Positions 24,980-37,189 of a stretch of 64,000 nucleotides of DNA are shown piece after piece (within the stretch, counting starts at the first letter, position 1; each line of letters opens with the position of its first letter). Source of the DNA: Botryosphaeria dothidea. Taxonomy: Eukaryota; Ascomycota; Dothideomycetes; Botryosphaeriales; Botryosphaeriaceae. Made by a program: the position numbers and the translations under genes. The stretch covers positions 1,054,001 through 1,118,000 of the forward strand of contig WWBZ02000016.1 in the NCBI GenBank assembly GCA_011503125.2, in the 5' to 3' direction. The notes beneath the pieces are model-generated. The model was not told the DNA's origin. It ran no database searches and saw nothing but the letters and a program-made list of their open reading frames with translations.

Positions 24980-27261
24980 TCATGCTCCCCTTCGCACATT
25001 GGTGCTCATCAGTGTGATCTTCTTTTTCTTCTTCTTCCCTCCACCGCTCGCCCCTCCTGCAGACGAGCTTTCGCCATTTCCAAGAGACATGGCTTGCACC
25101 TGCGCAACCATATTTTCGTCGTCTCGTAATAAATCTTTCTCCCACCCCTGCAGCCAACCGTCATCTGCCGTCACATCGTGATCATGCGCCGATGCGTGCA
25201 GCGGCGGGCTCGAAGCTGGAATCGCTGTAGTACCCCAAACAGTTCGAGGCGCACTCGGGCTGGTGGAAGGAGACGCCAGGGATGCGAAGGCGGATCCTTG
25301 ACGGCGAGGATAGGGAGGCGACGAGGATGAGGCGTCGGCCTCGACAGATCCTGCAACGTCCGTTGACACCAAGGGTTGGAAATCATCGGCAGAGAAGCGG
25401 GTGCTCGAGATGCTGTTTCTCTTCCTCCGAGCTTGTGCATATGCCTTTTGATCTTCTTCTTTCTCTGCTCTCAGTCGCGCCTTCTCTTCTTTCATTTCCT
25501 TGTCGTGATTCCGCTTCCTCCTCCGCTCAATCTCAGATTTGAACTTGTCAAGAATTTCCGGCGCCACCGTATCTGTCCAATCACACTCTAAAAATCCAAC
25601 TTCGCATCCATATGGCAAGTGTGCCAAATATTTGGTGCGCTTTCGTAAGTCATCGTCTACAACGTGACCGGTCGAAACCCGTTCTACTCTGGGAAGGATG
25701 GTCGAAGGGAATGAACCAAAGTTGCCGAACGCCGCTTTCAAGATGCGAATGTCTAAAGGCGAAAGATAGTAGTGAAGCAAGGCCTGGTAGAAGTAGTACT
25801 CCGATGGCGTCTGATTGTCATGTTGCTGGCTGCTGCGGAACTCGGCCAGTGATTTGGAGAGGTTGCTTGTGCCAGATACATGTTGATCATTGAGATTGCT
25901 TGAAGGAGGTTGGACTGCCCCGAACTCCTCTGCTTGAGGGGGAATTTCGATGAATGTCGGATCTGGCTCACTGGTGGGCTGTGATTCGAGGTCTGATGTA
26001 GCCGATTTCTTTGACTTGTACTCCGGGGGCTTGGTCGCTGCTACAGGAGGATTTCCAATGCCTCCGAGCTTTTCTTTCGATTCATTGATCAATTTCACAG
26101 CTTTCCTGGTCCATTGGAGGTTGTCTTCACCGAACATGACCTCGTCTTCTCTTGCTTGTCGCTCAATGTCTTGGATATCGCCTTCGAGCTGCTCCAACAT
26201 ATAGTTTTCGCTGCCTTTCATGATCCGCGCATAGTCCATGACCTCGGCAGCAATGTACCATGGAATTTCCTCACCTTTGGGCAGAGCATCTGCACCATCC
26301 CTGGGCAGAGCCAGCATGCTGCTAGAGGGACGCATGACGAGTCGTAGAACCACATCTGCGCCCTCGCGGGGAGGCTCGCCTTCTTGGCCGATGTAGAAGC
26401 GTACCGGCCTGGTGTCTGACAGGTAGATGTTATCGTCGCAGATGGGACACTTCTTCGATCTCGCCTTCTTCTCCGGAAGCTTGGCCTCAGCTTCGGCATG
26501 CATGAACCGAATCAGGCATGGGAGGCAGAAAATATGACCGCATTTTGCCATACGAGGGGCCACGGGCGTTTCTAGACAAATCGGACAGGAGGCAGACTGC
26601 GATTGGGCCGATGCCAACACCTGCAGGACATTGTTCCAGTCCAGGTGGATATCCGCATCGAGGCATTGCTTGTGGTAGTCTGCGCGGGGATCGACAATGA
26701 AGCGATAGTTTGCATGGACATATCTGAGGATTTGTTAGCAATTAAAGCTGCATGACGCCGCTCATGACCTCACCTCGCCTTATCCGCAGCATGATAGCCT
26801 GAGCCCGGGCCCCAGTGTGGATTTCTCCGATAGGAACGGCCATGACTATGATAGTGGCTCTGAGGGCGCGGGGGCAGACTGAAGTTCATCAGATGCGTGA
26901 TGGAAGTCTGGCCCTTGCGGCTGTTGGTGGAACGCATGGCGAGCTGTGTCGCAAATCAAGTCAGCGCTCCGACCCAAACGACCAGAAACGGCCGATAGCT
27001 TACCGATTCCGCAATAGCATCCTCATCCGCTAGGCTGGGGCGCTTTGCACCTTTGTGCTTCCTCTTCGAAGCCTGGCTGTTCCGTGGCGAGGGGTAAGCT
27101 CGCGACGCCGCCCCCGCTCCGAAACTGCCAGAACCTCCGGCGCGTCGCTGGCCGTAGCTGTCGCCAGCAGCTGACGGGCCGGTTTGTGCCTGGGGTGAGA
27201 GCTGAGCCGCAGTGTTGGCTGACTTGGAGGCGGCTATCACTCCCGGCGGGTTCGCGGACAT
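24980..27261 (-). CDS. MAG2: RING-finger protein of the RNF10/Mag2 family
   Basis: Exons 27261-27004, 26943-26774 and 26723-24980 join to 723 residues. A basic, disordered N terminus leads into the RNF10-type block (SLPPRPQSH, then RYVHANYRFIVDP). The C3HC4 RING follows at about 189-240: CPICLETPVAPRMAKCGHIF, then CLPCLIRF, then CPICDDNIY. After the RING comes a long conserved region (LPRDGADALPKGEEIPWYIA; YYFYQALLHYYLSPLDIRIL). RNF10 and yeast Mag2 are E3 ligases implicated in ubiquitination of 40S subunits during translation stress; that role is inferred from the family. The C terminus is Lys-rich (GGGKKKKKKITLMS). Introns are 60 and 50 nt. Divergent from the UBP3 gene, whose yeast product removes ribosomal ubiquitin, an intriguing pairing. 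Confidence 0.88.
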
Positions 27262-28322
27262 GGCGCTGCGCAGCTATGACGACAGCGCGGATGCGTCAAA
27301 AGAGCCCGCCGGTGGCCTTTCTGGTGGCAGCAGCTGGCCGAGGACGCGAAGGAACGCAAAAAAGATGCCCGGAGGCAGGTTGCGGTAAGATTGGTGGGGT
27401 TCGAGTGCTGGTCCCCCGAAGGTGGACTTACGGAAGAGAGTCATACAAGCGGGCGCGACGAGGGGCGACTTGGATAGGTAATGCCTGCAACACGTGATCC
27501 GCCTTCCGGGGTAGCGGCGAATTTACCATCGCTCCAGACCTCGACATCAAAGAAGCTTCGCGCTGTAGCGAAACTAGGCAATTATTAAGCCAGGGCACCT
27601 CTCACGCCACTAGGCAAACACACGCAGCCGGGCGATACATAGCGTTGCGCGTAAAAAACAAGGCGTGTGAGTGTTGCGGGGCGGGGCGTCATGCCTCAGT
27701 CTAAGAGGCGTTCATCAGTCCATATACAAATATTTGCTTCGACCAGAGACGCAAGCGCAGGTAACGCGTGATCCGCGCCGCTTGCGCGTCATAAAGAAGG
27801 TGTCTCGGTAGCGACAGGCTGCACAGAGCGTGCCCGCACTCCCGCACGCCCGCTGTCACCTCCGCCCTCTCCGTTCCGCCCCGTCCTTGGCGAGCAGCCC
27901 TTCAGCCGCAAGCTCCTAAACCTTGGAGGCCGCAAACGCCGTGAGCCGACGCGCGCGAGGACGTCGAGCTCTCACAGGCTGCGCTGAAAGGCCGCCTGCA
28001 TCACGAACCATCCGGGGGCAGCTCCATTGCCCGTCGCGCGACGTCCCCGCTCCAGTCAGCGGCGATCTCCAAGACCTTGCAACAAATTGCTGTCGACCAG
28101 AGCCGATCATCCTCCGCGACTCCGACCTTGCTCCTCCATCAACACCGGACCTCACCTCAACCACCAGCCAGCCAACGCGTCGCCACCCTCCCCGGCGCTC
28201 CACCATCCCTTCGCCGGCTCGTGCTGGACGTCTCGTCGTCGTCCTTCCGTCGCCTCACAAGTCGGTCGCTAGGTCCTTGACCGGCCAGCGCTGACTGTGA
28301 GGCACCAGTTCCCGCCGCACCC
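27262..28322. promoter_or_regulatory. Divergent promoter region, RING protein / UBP3
   Basis: 1.06 kb between two head-to-head genes. It contains a CACGTGA box at 27491-27497. The right 400 nt is C-rich and pyrimidine-rich on the plus strand, consistent with a long UBP3 5' UTR. ORFs here lack domains. Confidence 0.5.
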
Positions 28323-31214
28323 ATGATGCCAGGACCTCACATGCCACCTGCCATTCGGCGGCCGGGCGACCACTATTACCTGCCGCCGCAGGCGCATTCG
28401 CCGGTGCCGATGAACGTGTACGGCAACTACTACCATCCGGCGCAGCACCACGGTGCCCACCCCTACTATCCGCAGCAGTACTATCCGCCGCAATATCACC
28501 ACCCCCAGTACCAACACCCGCTGCCACCGCGCCCGTTTCCTCAACCACCGCCGCCTCAACAACACTCGCCCGTCGTCGTCTCTTCACACCCTCACATCCA
28601 GTCTGTCGCCCCTGTTCACCGCCAGGCCGTCCGCACTCCGCCGGTCGCCCATACACATACGCCCCCGGCTCCGCTTGTAGCGCATTCGTCCACGCCGCAG
28701 CCTGCGCCATCAACGCCCTCGGTCCATTCGCAGCCCTTAGTATCCCCCTCAACACCGACAATGGCGCAGAGTACAGCGACCCCACCGCCTCTTCCCACCT
28801 CATCTAGGCCGTCTTTTTCGTCACAACATGCGCCGCCCTCTCCTGGTTTGAAGATGCCTTTCTATCCTAACGTAAGTTTCTCTTCCGCTGGATCTAGTCG
28901 ACGCCCAAAGCTGAACTTGATACAGCTGCCTTGGTTATCCATCCCGGATGAGCCTTTCCCACCAAAGGCACAGCGACAAAGGCGACGGAGGCGCGAACAA
29001 CCTGCGGCGAGCGAGCCAGGTCTGCATCTCCCAGTGAGGGGCCAGGCTGAAGAGTCGGAAACACTGGAAGCTTCCACTGAGATCCAGGAGCACGTGGTGA
29101 CTGTTCCGTTCGAACAGGAGACTCCCGCAACTTCACAGGCGCAATCGGAGGCTGGTTCTACTCATCCCACCACTCCTTCATCAGCATTGCCGCCGTCCAC
29201 ACCTCAGGCCCAAGCAGCAACTGGACATGGCCGCAAGGCTACTATCCCTGCTGTGCCGCTCGTGCCAATCAAGCCAGCTGTGCCTGCCTCTCAGCGCAAG
29301 GACAGCACAGCTACATCAACTGCGGAAAGGCCGAGCACAGCCGGAGATGCGCTTCAGGAGAAGGCTGGGGCTGGAGAGCAGCAGAACGTTGCATCTCCCG
29401 AGTCTGAGAGGACCACGACGGCCACATCACCTCCTGCAAAGGCAGCTCCGAAGTCTTGGGCTGCTCTTTTGAAGACCCAGAATGCCGCCACCGCCGCCGC
29501 CACTGCTGCTGCTGCGCCGGTTTCAGGTTCAAATGGTGTCTCCGCCGTTAACGGTTTCGCAGCGGCCAAGAGCGATTCGATGGTCGACGTTCTCCGGACT
29601 TATAACGTGAACGCCGATAACAAGATCGCCTTCACTGAGCCGCGAGGTCTTGTAAATACCGGTAACATGTGTTATATGAACTCTGTAAGTCATCCCGCCA
29701 AAATCTCTGACAATCCCCACCAACGAAAAGTGGCTACATACTGACGGGATACAACGGAAAGATCCTTCAAACTCTTGTTTTCTGTATACCATTTTACGAT
29801 TTCTTGGATCAGGTGGGCAAGCGAGCGGCGTACAGTTTCAAAAGCGAGACACCTTTGCTTGATGCGATGTGAGTTTCTTGCAGTGCCGCGCAATACTGGT
29901 TCTGACGTCCAACGTAGGATAATGTTCATGCGCGAATTTCCCGTAATCGATTCCGCGGTCACTCAAGAACAGTTGAGGCTGCGACTCAAGGATACCGAGC
30001 TTGAGCAGTATGGCGATGCTTTTACTCCAGAGTTCGTTTACGACGTCATCAAACGCCTTCCAAGGTTTTCGCACATGAGGGTATGGTTCATTCTGCACAA
30101 TGCAAACAACATATGCTGACTTTCGTAGCGTGGTCATCAACAAGACGCCGAAGAATTCCTGGGTTTCCTTTTGGCTGGTCTGCATGATGAATGTGTTCAC
30201 GTCATGAAGAACGCCCCTGCAAGCACCTCTACGACTACGGCCAACGAAGTCGCTTCTCCAACCAATACGGAACCCAGCCAAACTGAGGGATGGCATGAGG
30301 TCGGTCCGAAGCAAAAGGCATCAGTCACACGATCTTCCGGAATTATCGAGTCAGAAACACCTGTGACCAAGATCTTTGGTGGAAAGTTGCGCTCAGAGCT
30401 CCGTGTCCCTGGTCTGAAGAACTCCGTCACCCTCGAACCTTATCAGCCTCTTCAACTTGATATCGGTGCTCCTAATGTCAACAACATTGTGGATGCATTG
30501 AAGGGTTTGACTAGGCCCGAGACTCTTCAGGGTGATTTCAACTCTCCTCGCGGACCTAATACATCTGCGACGAAGCAGGTTTTCATCGAAACTCTTCCTC
30601 CGGTCTTAATCTTGCATCTGAAACGCTTCCAATATGACAACACCGGCGGTACTCAGAAGATTTGGAAGAGGGTTGGTTATCCGCTCGACCTTGAAATTCC
30701 GAAGGAGGTATTCCCGCAACACATGCGCCCTGGCTTGGCTGTAAAGGGAGGCCAGCCAAAGTACCGCCTGACTGGTGTAGTATACCACCATGGAAAGACG
30801 GCTAGCGGCGGTCATTACACGGTCGACGTGCGCCGGCAAGATGGTCGTGAATGGATCCGCATGGATGATACTATTCTCCGCCGGATTCGTAGCGAGGATG
30901 TTGCGGAGGGTGGTAGTGAGGAGGACCCGCGCGTGCTCGCCAAAGCACTCGAACAACATAAGAAGGACTCGGGAAGTGCCAGCAAGAACATTTTCGAACA
31001 GGCTGGCTTTGATGAAGAAGATTCGCAGGCTGAAGGGGGATGGAGCCAAGTCAATGGCTCGGGATCCGGTGCAGGCTCGAAGAAGTGGTCTGGAGTCGTC
31101 AACGGCACTGCAACTCCTGCATCCTCCACCGGAAAGAGGACGCCAATGGCAGACAAGGGCGCCAAGGACAACAAGGTGGCCTACATTCTTTTCTACGAGC
31201 GGGTCAGGTCATAG
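28323..31214 (+). CDS. UBP3: Ubiquitin-specific protease, UBP3/USP10 type
   Basis: Exons 28323-28871, 28926-29684, 29762-29868, 29918-30080 and 30129-31214 join to 887 residues. A Pro/Tyr/His-rich N terminus (1-180) is followed by FYPNLPWLSIPDEPFPP and a disordered linker. The USP catalytic domain has its cysteine box LVNTGNMCYMNS (Cys near 432), GHQQDAEEFLGFLL (about 528-541), LPPVLILHLKRFQYD, and the histidine box YHHGKTASGGHYTVDVR (His near 755) with WIRMDD acidic residues near 772. All catalytic elements are intact. UBP3 with its cofactor Bre5 deubiquitinates trafficking and ribosomal targets in yeast. The first intron (54 nt) is stop-free and a multiple of three, so an unspliced reading is also open; the join was preferred because it restores the conserved PNLPWLS block. 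Confidence 0.93.
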
Positions 31215-32555
31215 GCCCTACGATTTCCTCTTACAAAACTCATTCATTCGGGATGAAAGCATCCAGCACCACTCACAACACACAAAAGTTCATGTTTTCG
31301 GCAGCGTTTGAAGGCATACATTCGATGGGCGTAGCCGGAGCTTGGTGGGGACTGGGCTTGGCTGATACCTCATGATGCTGGCTTGGTCCAGGGAGTATGG
31401 AAGGCTTCGAGGCGCGAGCAGGAAGGAAGGTTCAGGCTTTCTAATTGCTGTAGATAGCTTTTCTGGGTGGGCTTGAGTTGGTTTTGAAGGCGAGGACGTT
31501 CGGAGCTCGGGGTCGGGGTAGAAAGGGGAGTAGGTGACGAATGTATGTTGCTAGAAAGACAGATCCGTACGACGCTGGCTGCCCTCGCGCTGCTTGCCAG
31601 GTCGTCAAGTCTGGGGAGGTATGAAGGAAGTTGATCAGGTGGAGAGTGCAAAGACGGCATCATAAAAGCGGGAGGTACTTTGACAGCAACACGAGAATGG
31701 TGGGGTGATGAGCAATCAACTGTTGATTATCGTTTAGTAATGTGGACCGCATGTAAACTCTGGAACAAGCGGTCCACTTCATGGTTTCGGCAGTGTTGGA
31801 AGACAGCTGTGAAATTGGACTCGAAAGTAACGCAAGATGCTTCTACGTGAATGTCCAAGCATTCAATTGGATATGAGTGCTGAGAAAGACTGGCTGCATT
31901 CGCATTCGGACGATTGTTTCTCTCCATGCGGGTGTGCGCGTGTAGTTGAATGTGGATGGGACCGACCACGTTGATAGCACGACTCAGGGAAGCTGGGGGA
32001 TGTGCTCGGGCGCGGATGCGGGGGCGGAGAAACGTTGGGTACGTAGCGCCAATGGCTGGGCAGCAGTTTCTAACAGTATCCGGCTAACGAAGCCGTCATT
32101 CCACGCGGTCACGTCCGGCAGCAATAGTGACGGGCAGCATCGGATGGACGTGCGGGCAGCTGCATACATAGTCAGTGATTGGTGGATGGCGGCCGGGGGG
32201 TGGAGCTCAGTGTTGTGCGGGGAAGAGGCGGCTGCTAGCCGTGCACCTCTTGCGACCAACCCTGGCCCAGGAAGTTACTCTCCGCACACGCAAGCTGGGA
32301 AGGTACAAGACGCAGGCACTCATCGACTGAAGCACTCACGCCCACCCCCTTGGCGCCCGTACACCCCTCTCCTCACCTGCATCACCTCACACTGCTTCAC
32401 CCTCCGCTGCCGACGACGCGGTCTTGAGCTCACTTGCAGCTCCACCGCTCAACGTCATCGAGGCAGGCGCTCCCACCCACACCACCCTCCCCTCCCATTG
32501 CTCTGGCACGCTTCCATTCCTACACACGACACCTCAGCAGCAACTTACCTCCACC
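31215..32555. other. 1.3 kb intergenic; UBP3 3' flank and NIPSNAP promoter
   Basis: No gene is firmly supported. A 97-codon minus-strand ORF with an ATG start (31663-31370) has coding-like Ser/Pro/Leu composition but no family resemblance; I leave it unannotated. The last 250 nt before 32556 is C-rich and pyrimidine-rich, typical of a fungal 5' UTR. Confidence 0.4.
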
Positions 32556-33763
32556 ATGCTGTCTCGCCTCGCGCCCGCAATCCGCTTTCGGCCGGCCGCG
32601 GCGGCAGCATTACCCTCGTCCCGCTCCTTCACCGCTCTCACCACGCTCAACTCATCCACGCGCACCCCCGCACTCGCCGACATCCCTCCCAATGGCGCCG
32701 CCAGCTTCGATAAGAAGCAGGCCGCGTTCCGGCAACATCTGAAGGAGCAGGCGCAGAAGCGGGAGCGTGAAGAGAGTAGGTCCCCTGTCGGCGATGATGT
32801 GTCTGCGTCTGTACCCAACAAGCAATCCGGTTCTCCCTCGTCCTCTTCCTCTTCTATTGAGAAAACTACTGGCTCACTTGCGTCCAACCTTACAGGAGAA
32901 GCCAAGGCTCGCGAAGAGTCGCAGGAGGGCGGCAAGTCCGAGGGGAAGCTTTCGAGGCTCATCTACGGCACCGCCGAGGGCCGCAACCTCGACCGCGAGA
33001 TGGAGCGCAGCTTTTCACAAGTCCTGGCTCGCGGCAAGTACGTCCACTCGATCGTCTTCCATGAGGTCAAGCCCGGCAAGGTCGATGAATACGTCAAGCT
33101 GGTTGGCGAGTGGTATCCCAAGATGGCATCTCTGCCAGAGAACAAGGTGCATCTGGTTGGCAGTTGGAGAACCGAAGTCGGAGATTGCGATACATTTGGT
33201 CAGTTACGAGCTCTAAGTCATTTCTTTCGGTTTCGCGCTGTTGGAGACAGTAGAAAGCTAATTGCGCGCTTGAAACAGTCCACATCTGGGAGTACCAAGG
33301 CTACAAGGGCTATCACACCTCGCTTCACAACATCCAATCCCACCCCGGCTTCCCCGAGTTCGATTCCAAGCTTAAGAAGCTCATCCACTCAAAGCGCACG
33401 TCGTTGATGCAGGAGTTCTCGTTCTGGCCAACGACTCCGCCGCGCCAGCTCGGCGGAGTGTTCGAATTGCGCTCTTATACGCTACACCCTGGAAACCTGT
33501 TGGAGTGGGAGACTCACTGGAGGCGCGGACTCAAGGCGCGACGTGAGGTCATGGAGGGCGTTGGTGCCTGGTTCGTCCAGATCGGCGACCTCAACACGGT
33601 TTACCATCTGTGGCAATTCGCCAATCTGGAGGAGCGCAAGCAGCGCCGCGAGCAGAGCTGGAGCGTCGAAGGATGGGGTGAGACAGTGCACAAGACGGTA
33701 CCGCTCATCCAGACGATGAAGAGCCGAATCCTGATCCCGCTGCCGTGGAGCCCTGTTGCGTAA
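32556..33763 (+). CDS. NIPSNAP-family mitochondrial protein
   Basis: Exons 32556-33198 and 33279-33763 join to 375 residues. The N terminus (MLSRLAPAIRFRPAAAAALP, SSRSFTAL) is Arg/Ala/Ser-rich without acids, a good mitochondrial presequence. Two dimeric alpha-beta-barrel NIPSNAP units follow: the first at about 170-265 (KYVHSIVFHEVKPGKVDEYV, HLVGSWRTEVGDCDTFVHIW), the second from about 285 (GGVFELRSYTLHPGNLLEWE, GAWFVQIGDLNTVYHLWQF), ending IPLPWSPVA. NIPSNAPs are mitochondrial proteins linked to mitophagy signalling in animals; the fungal role is unknown. A Ser-rich insertion at about residues 75-113 coincides with a possible 120-nt intron (32776-32895, GTAGGT to TTACAG) that is stop-free, so the mature protein could be 335 residues instead. 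Confidence 0.9.
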
Positions 33764-34627
33764 GTCATAGAACACGCCGACATTACGACAGCGGAGAAAA
33801 GTCTTCAGGAATGATTATCGGTACGCATCATGGCGATATTGGGAGGAAGAGCATATGCCAGCTGGCCCAATAATTTCGGCGGGTGATGTATGTACTACAA
33901 AGAGCATGCGGGTTTCCTTTTGTCAGGCGGAATAGCAGATATAAAGTATCGAAATCACAAGCGAATAAAATCATCAAGTCGCATTAAAAGCCTCAAGTTG
34001 TACGGCGTGGGCCGATATCGTGGAGCACGGATGCTGAATCAGCAGCCATCTCGATCGAACATGAGTGGTTTGGGTTTGACGATGCAGAGCGACATCATTG
34101 TGCGCATGCAGTGCTTGCTTGTTTCAAGGACTGTTTAGACTAGACATTTCTGGTTCTTACTCCTGGTGTTACAAGCAGGCGACTGACAGGCCTTTGGAAA
34201 CATGTGAAAGAAAGCCTGCCAGCCTATGGTAGTCCAGACGAGTGAGCACATGGCGCACGTCCGAGTCAAGATCGGCGGGGGTGTCGGTGACGCAGTAAGA
34301 ACGCCAACGCGTCGGAAGTGCCAGGAAAACACGATCCGAAGCAACTTTTTCGACCCACGCACCACGCTTTGTATTAACTCTTGCATCGCTGCCACGACCG
34401 ACACGACCTCACGACTGCTACGAACACGGGCACCAGCGATACCAAGACCCTCCGAAACCTCGCATTCCACGCTAATATAGACGGCCACCATCGCGTCCGA
34501 CACCGCGCACTCCGCTAGTCTCACCTCAGCTCCCCAATTGCACGCATAAGTACGCCAACGAGCGAGGACTCGATAACAACAGCTTAAGCAAGTGCAATTG
34601 CACATTACAACGAGAGGTCAAGGCAAG
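33764..34627. other. NIPSNAP 3' flank and phosphotransferase promoter
   Basis: 864 nt. AT-rich to about 34000, then mixed, with an AATATAG-like patch near 34470. No gene or RNA gene seen. Confidence 0.45.
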
Positions 34628-35923
34628 ATGGTGTACATACGGCAGGACAAGCTGCCGAGGCTGAAGGAGTACAAGTACTCCGGCGTCGACCACAGTCTGG
34701 TCTCGCGGTACATCCTGAAGCCCTTCTACACCAACGTGGTCATCAAATGCTTTCCCATGTGGATGGCGCCCAACCTGATCACCCTCACCGGCTTCGGTTT
34801 TGTCGTGGCCAACTTCCTTACCCTGCTGTGGTACACTCCAACGCTGGACGTCGACTGCCCGCCATGGGTCTACTACAGTTGGTCCATCGGCCTGTTCCTC
34901 TACCAGACCTTCGATGCCGTCGACGGCAGCCAGGCTCGCCGTACCCGTCAGAGCGGTCCTCTCGGTGAGCTGTTCGACCATGGCGTGGACGCCGTCAACA
35001 CCTCCCTCGAGGTCCTGATCTTCTCGGCTGCCATGAACCTCGGCCAGGGCTGGAAGACGGTCATGACGCTCTTCGCCAGCCTGCTCACCTTCTACGTGCA
35101 AACCTGGGACGAATACCACACCCACACGCTCACCCTCGGCCTCGTCTCCGGGCCCGTCGAAGGCATCCTCACCCTCTGCATCATCTACGCCCTCACCGGT
35201 TACCTCGGCGGTGGTAGCTTCTGGGGGCAATCCCTCCTCGCCTCGCTGCACCTGCCCCAGCCGTCCTGGCTGCCCGATACCCTCTACAATCTGGCGTGGA
35301 ACGAATGGTACATGGTCTACGGCGGCATCATCCTCGTCTTCAACACCGTCACCAGCGCGCAGAACGTCATCGAGGCCCGCCGCGCCCGCGGCCAGCGCAG
35401 CCGCATCGCGCTGCTGGGGCTCCTCCCCTTCGCCTTCGCCTGGGTCCTCATTCCCATCTACCTGCACCTGCAGCCCGTCATCCTCAACCATCATATCGTT
35501 CCCTTCGTGTTTTACGTCGGCCTGATCAATGCTTTCTCCGTCGGCCGCATGATCACCGCGCATCTGTGCAAGAGCGCTTTCCCCCGCACCAATATCCTCA
35601 TTTTCCCGCTGCTGTACGCCGTGATTGACAGCCTTGGCCCATGGCTGCGTGAGAATCTTGCGCATGCGCATATCGATGGGATTGACTTGAGCGGCCTAAG
35701 GAAGGCGGGTTGGCCGAGCGCGCTGGGCGATGGTGTTTACCAGGTTGCGTTCGTGTTCTTGTGTCTGGGTCTGGCGGTTGGTGTGTACGGCAGCTTCGTG
35801 GTCGATGTGATTTGGACGATTTGCGATTATTTGGATATCTGGTGCTTGACTATTAAGCATCCGTACACGGAAGAGGATGAGAAGGTGGAGACGAAGAAGA
35901 CGGAGAGCAGGAAGAAGAAATGA
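34628..35923 (+). CDS. Choline/ethanolamine phosphotransferase (CPT1/EPT1 family)
   Basis: A single uninterrupted exon of 431 residues, against about 390 for the yeast enzymes. The CDP-alcohol phosphatidyltransferase motif DGx2ARx8Gx3Dx3D is complete: D99 G100, A103 R104, G113, D117, D121. It lies in a membrane protein with about eight to ten hydrophobic segments, and the N terminus shows the family block YKYSGVDHSLVSRYILKPF. The enzyme transfers phosphocholine or phosphoethanolamine from CDP to diacylglycerol in the ER or Golgi (Kennedy pathway). Sequence alone does not say which headgroup is preferred. The C terminus is Lys/Glu-rich (KVETKKTESRKKK), possibly an ER-retention dilysine context. 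The ATG at 34628 follows a purine-rich leader (AGGCAAGATGG). The GC-rich third positions create long shadow ORFs. Confidence 0.93.
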   Translation: MVYIRQDKLPRLKEYKYSGVDHSLVSRYILKPFYTNVVIKCFPMWMAPNLITLTGFGFVVANFLTLLWYTPTLDVDCPPWVYYSWSIGLFLYQTFDAVDGSQARRTRQSGPLGELFDHGVDAVNTSLEVLIFSAAMNLGQGWKTVMTLFASLLTFYVQTWDEYHTHTLTLGLVSGPVEGILTLCIIYALTGYLGGGSFWGQSLLASLHLPQPSWLPDTLYNLAWNEWYMVYGGIILVFNTVTSAQNVIEARRARGQRSRIALLGLLPFAFAWVLIPIYLHLQPVILNHHIVPFVFYVGLINAFSVGRMITAHLCKSAFPRTNILIFPLLYAVIDSLGPWLRENLAHAHIDGIDLSGLRKAGWPSALGDGVYQVAFVFLCLGLAVGVYGSFVVDVIWTICDYLDIWCLTIKHPYTEEDEKVETKKTESRKKK

Positions 35924-37189
35924 GCGGTGGTGGGAAGAGGCATGTCAGCAGTGCGGTGAGGAGGCGGGAAGTGGAACGTGGAGGGAGAAGGGCTAAGGAG
36001 ATCGTGGTGGGATCTGATGATCATAAAAGTCGATGGAACACACAGGTGCAGTGAAGGTGCAGCAGCTATCGAATGAAGCGGTAAAGGCGGCTCATATAGA
36101 TGGATTGGAAGGAAACGGTTAGGCGGCTCTTTGACATTCATTGCTACTAGGCGCGTCTGGTGGGCGTTGGTCCGATGCGGTGGCAGTTATCTCTAGTCGG
36201 GTATCTTATGGGCTTATATGTTGTATTATAAGGTGGTAATGGCAGCGATGGACAAGGATATTTGCTGTACGAAGCATGAATGACGTGTATTAAAAATCGA
36301 ATCCATGGATTTGAACACGAAGTGCGCTCAGGTCCGTACTACTGACACATGTGAGACTGCACTCATCAGCACTTGATTGTGTAGAGCGACAGCCATATAA
36401 GAATACTGAATATCAATCTTTTTTTTTTGACATGATACCCGTCAGCAAACAGACTGATTGGAGGTGTTTTTCTTTACAAATAGTTGTGATGGGTCCGCTA
36501 GGGTGTGAAAGAAAAGCAACAAGCAGTAGTGGATCAGCTGTGTCCCACAGGGAAGCCAAAGCGGCAGACAAGTGGCCTGTACAAATCCCAGCGTAGTGTC
36601 GGTCTCACGGGGAAGTTGATAGCGTGACTGTTGGGAGCGGCAAGTCTGGAGCAAAAGCTATTATATGTTGGTTTATTTGAGGACCTCTGGCACCGGAGGT
36701 GTCGCACAGGGTTTTGAATAAGACTGGATTCTACTTCAGGTGACTTCAGGTGAATTAGTGCGCATGCTCAGAATTCAAGAAATTTATGGAGGACTGCGCA
36801 CGCACATTGCCTTAAGCGCCATTGCATCATGTGTTTATTTGTGGAGTTTGAGCATGACGGAGATGACGGAACAACAAACTGTAGAAGTTTGAAAGCAGGT
36901 TTGTGTTTGTTGGCACTGTAGGCTACTGGTCTCACGTACATACATTTTCCCGTAAAACCGATAGTTCCAGGTCCCGTTCATCTTCAGGCTTTACTACGGT
37001 GATCCGTTTTGGACTGCCCCAGTAGAAAACAAGCATAACTACACCACACGCAAGACACCGAGCGCTGCTGACGAAGTGCATAAAACCAATTTCCCGCCCT
37101 TACCAATCTGCCATAATTCGTATCATCAAGACTCATTCCTAACATTCATATAAACCGGCAATCCAAGAGCACAAACTACACAAAAGTAG
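35924..37189. other. 1.27 kb intergenic, convergent 3' ends
   Basis: Lies between the ends of the phosphotransferase gene (+) and a Zn2Cys6 regulator (-). AT-rich, with a run of T at 36419-36428. No RNA gene or coding signal recognised. Confidence 0.45.

Noticed and set aside
31370..31663. 97-codon minus-strand ORF with ATG start
   Set aside because: No family, no splice partner and no strong compositional contrast; possible but unsupported.
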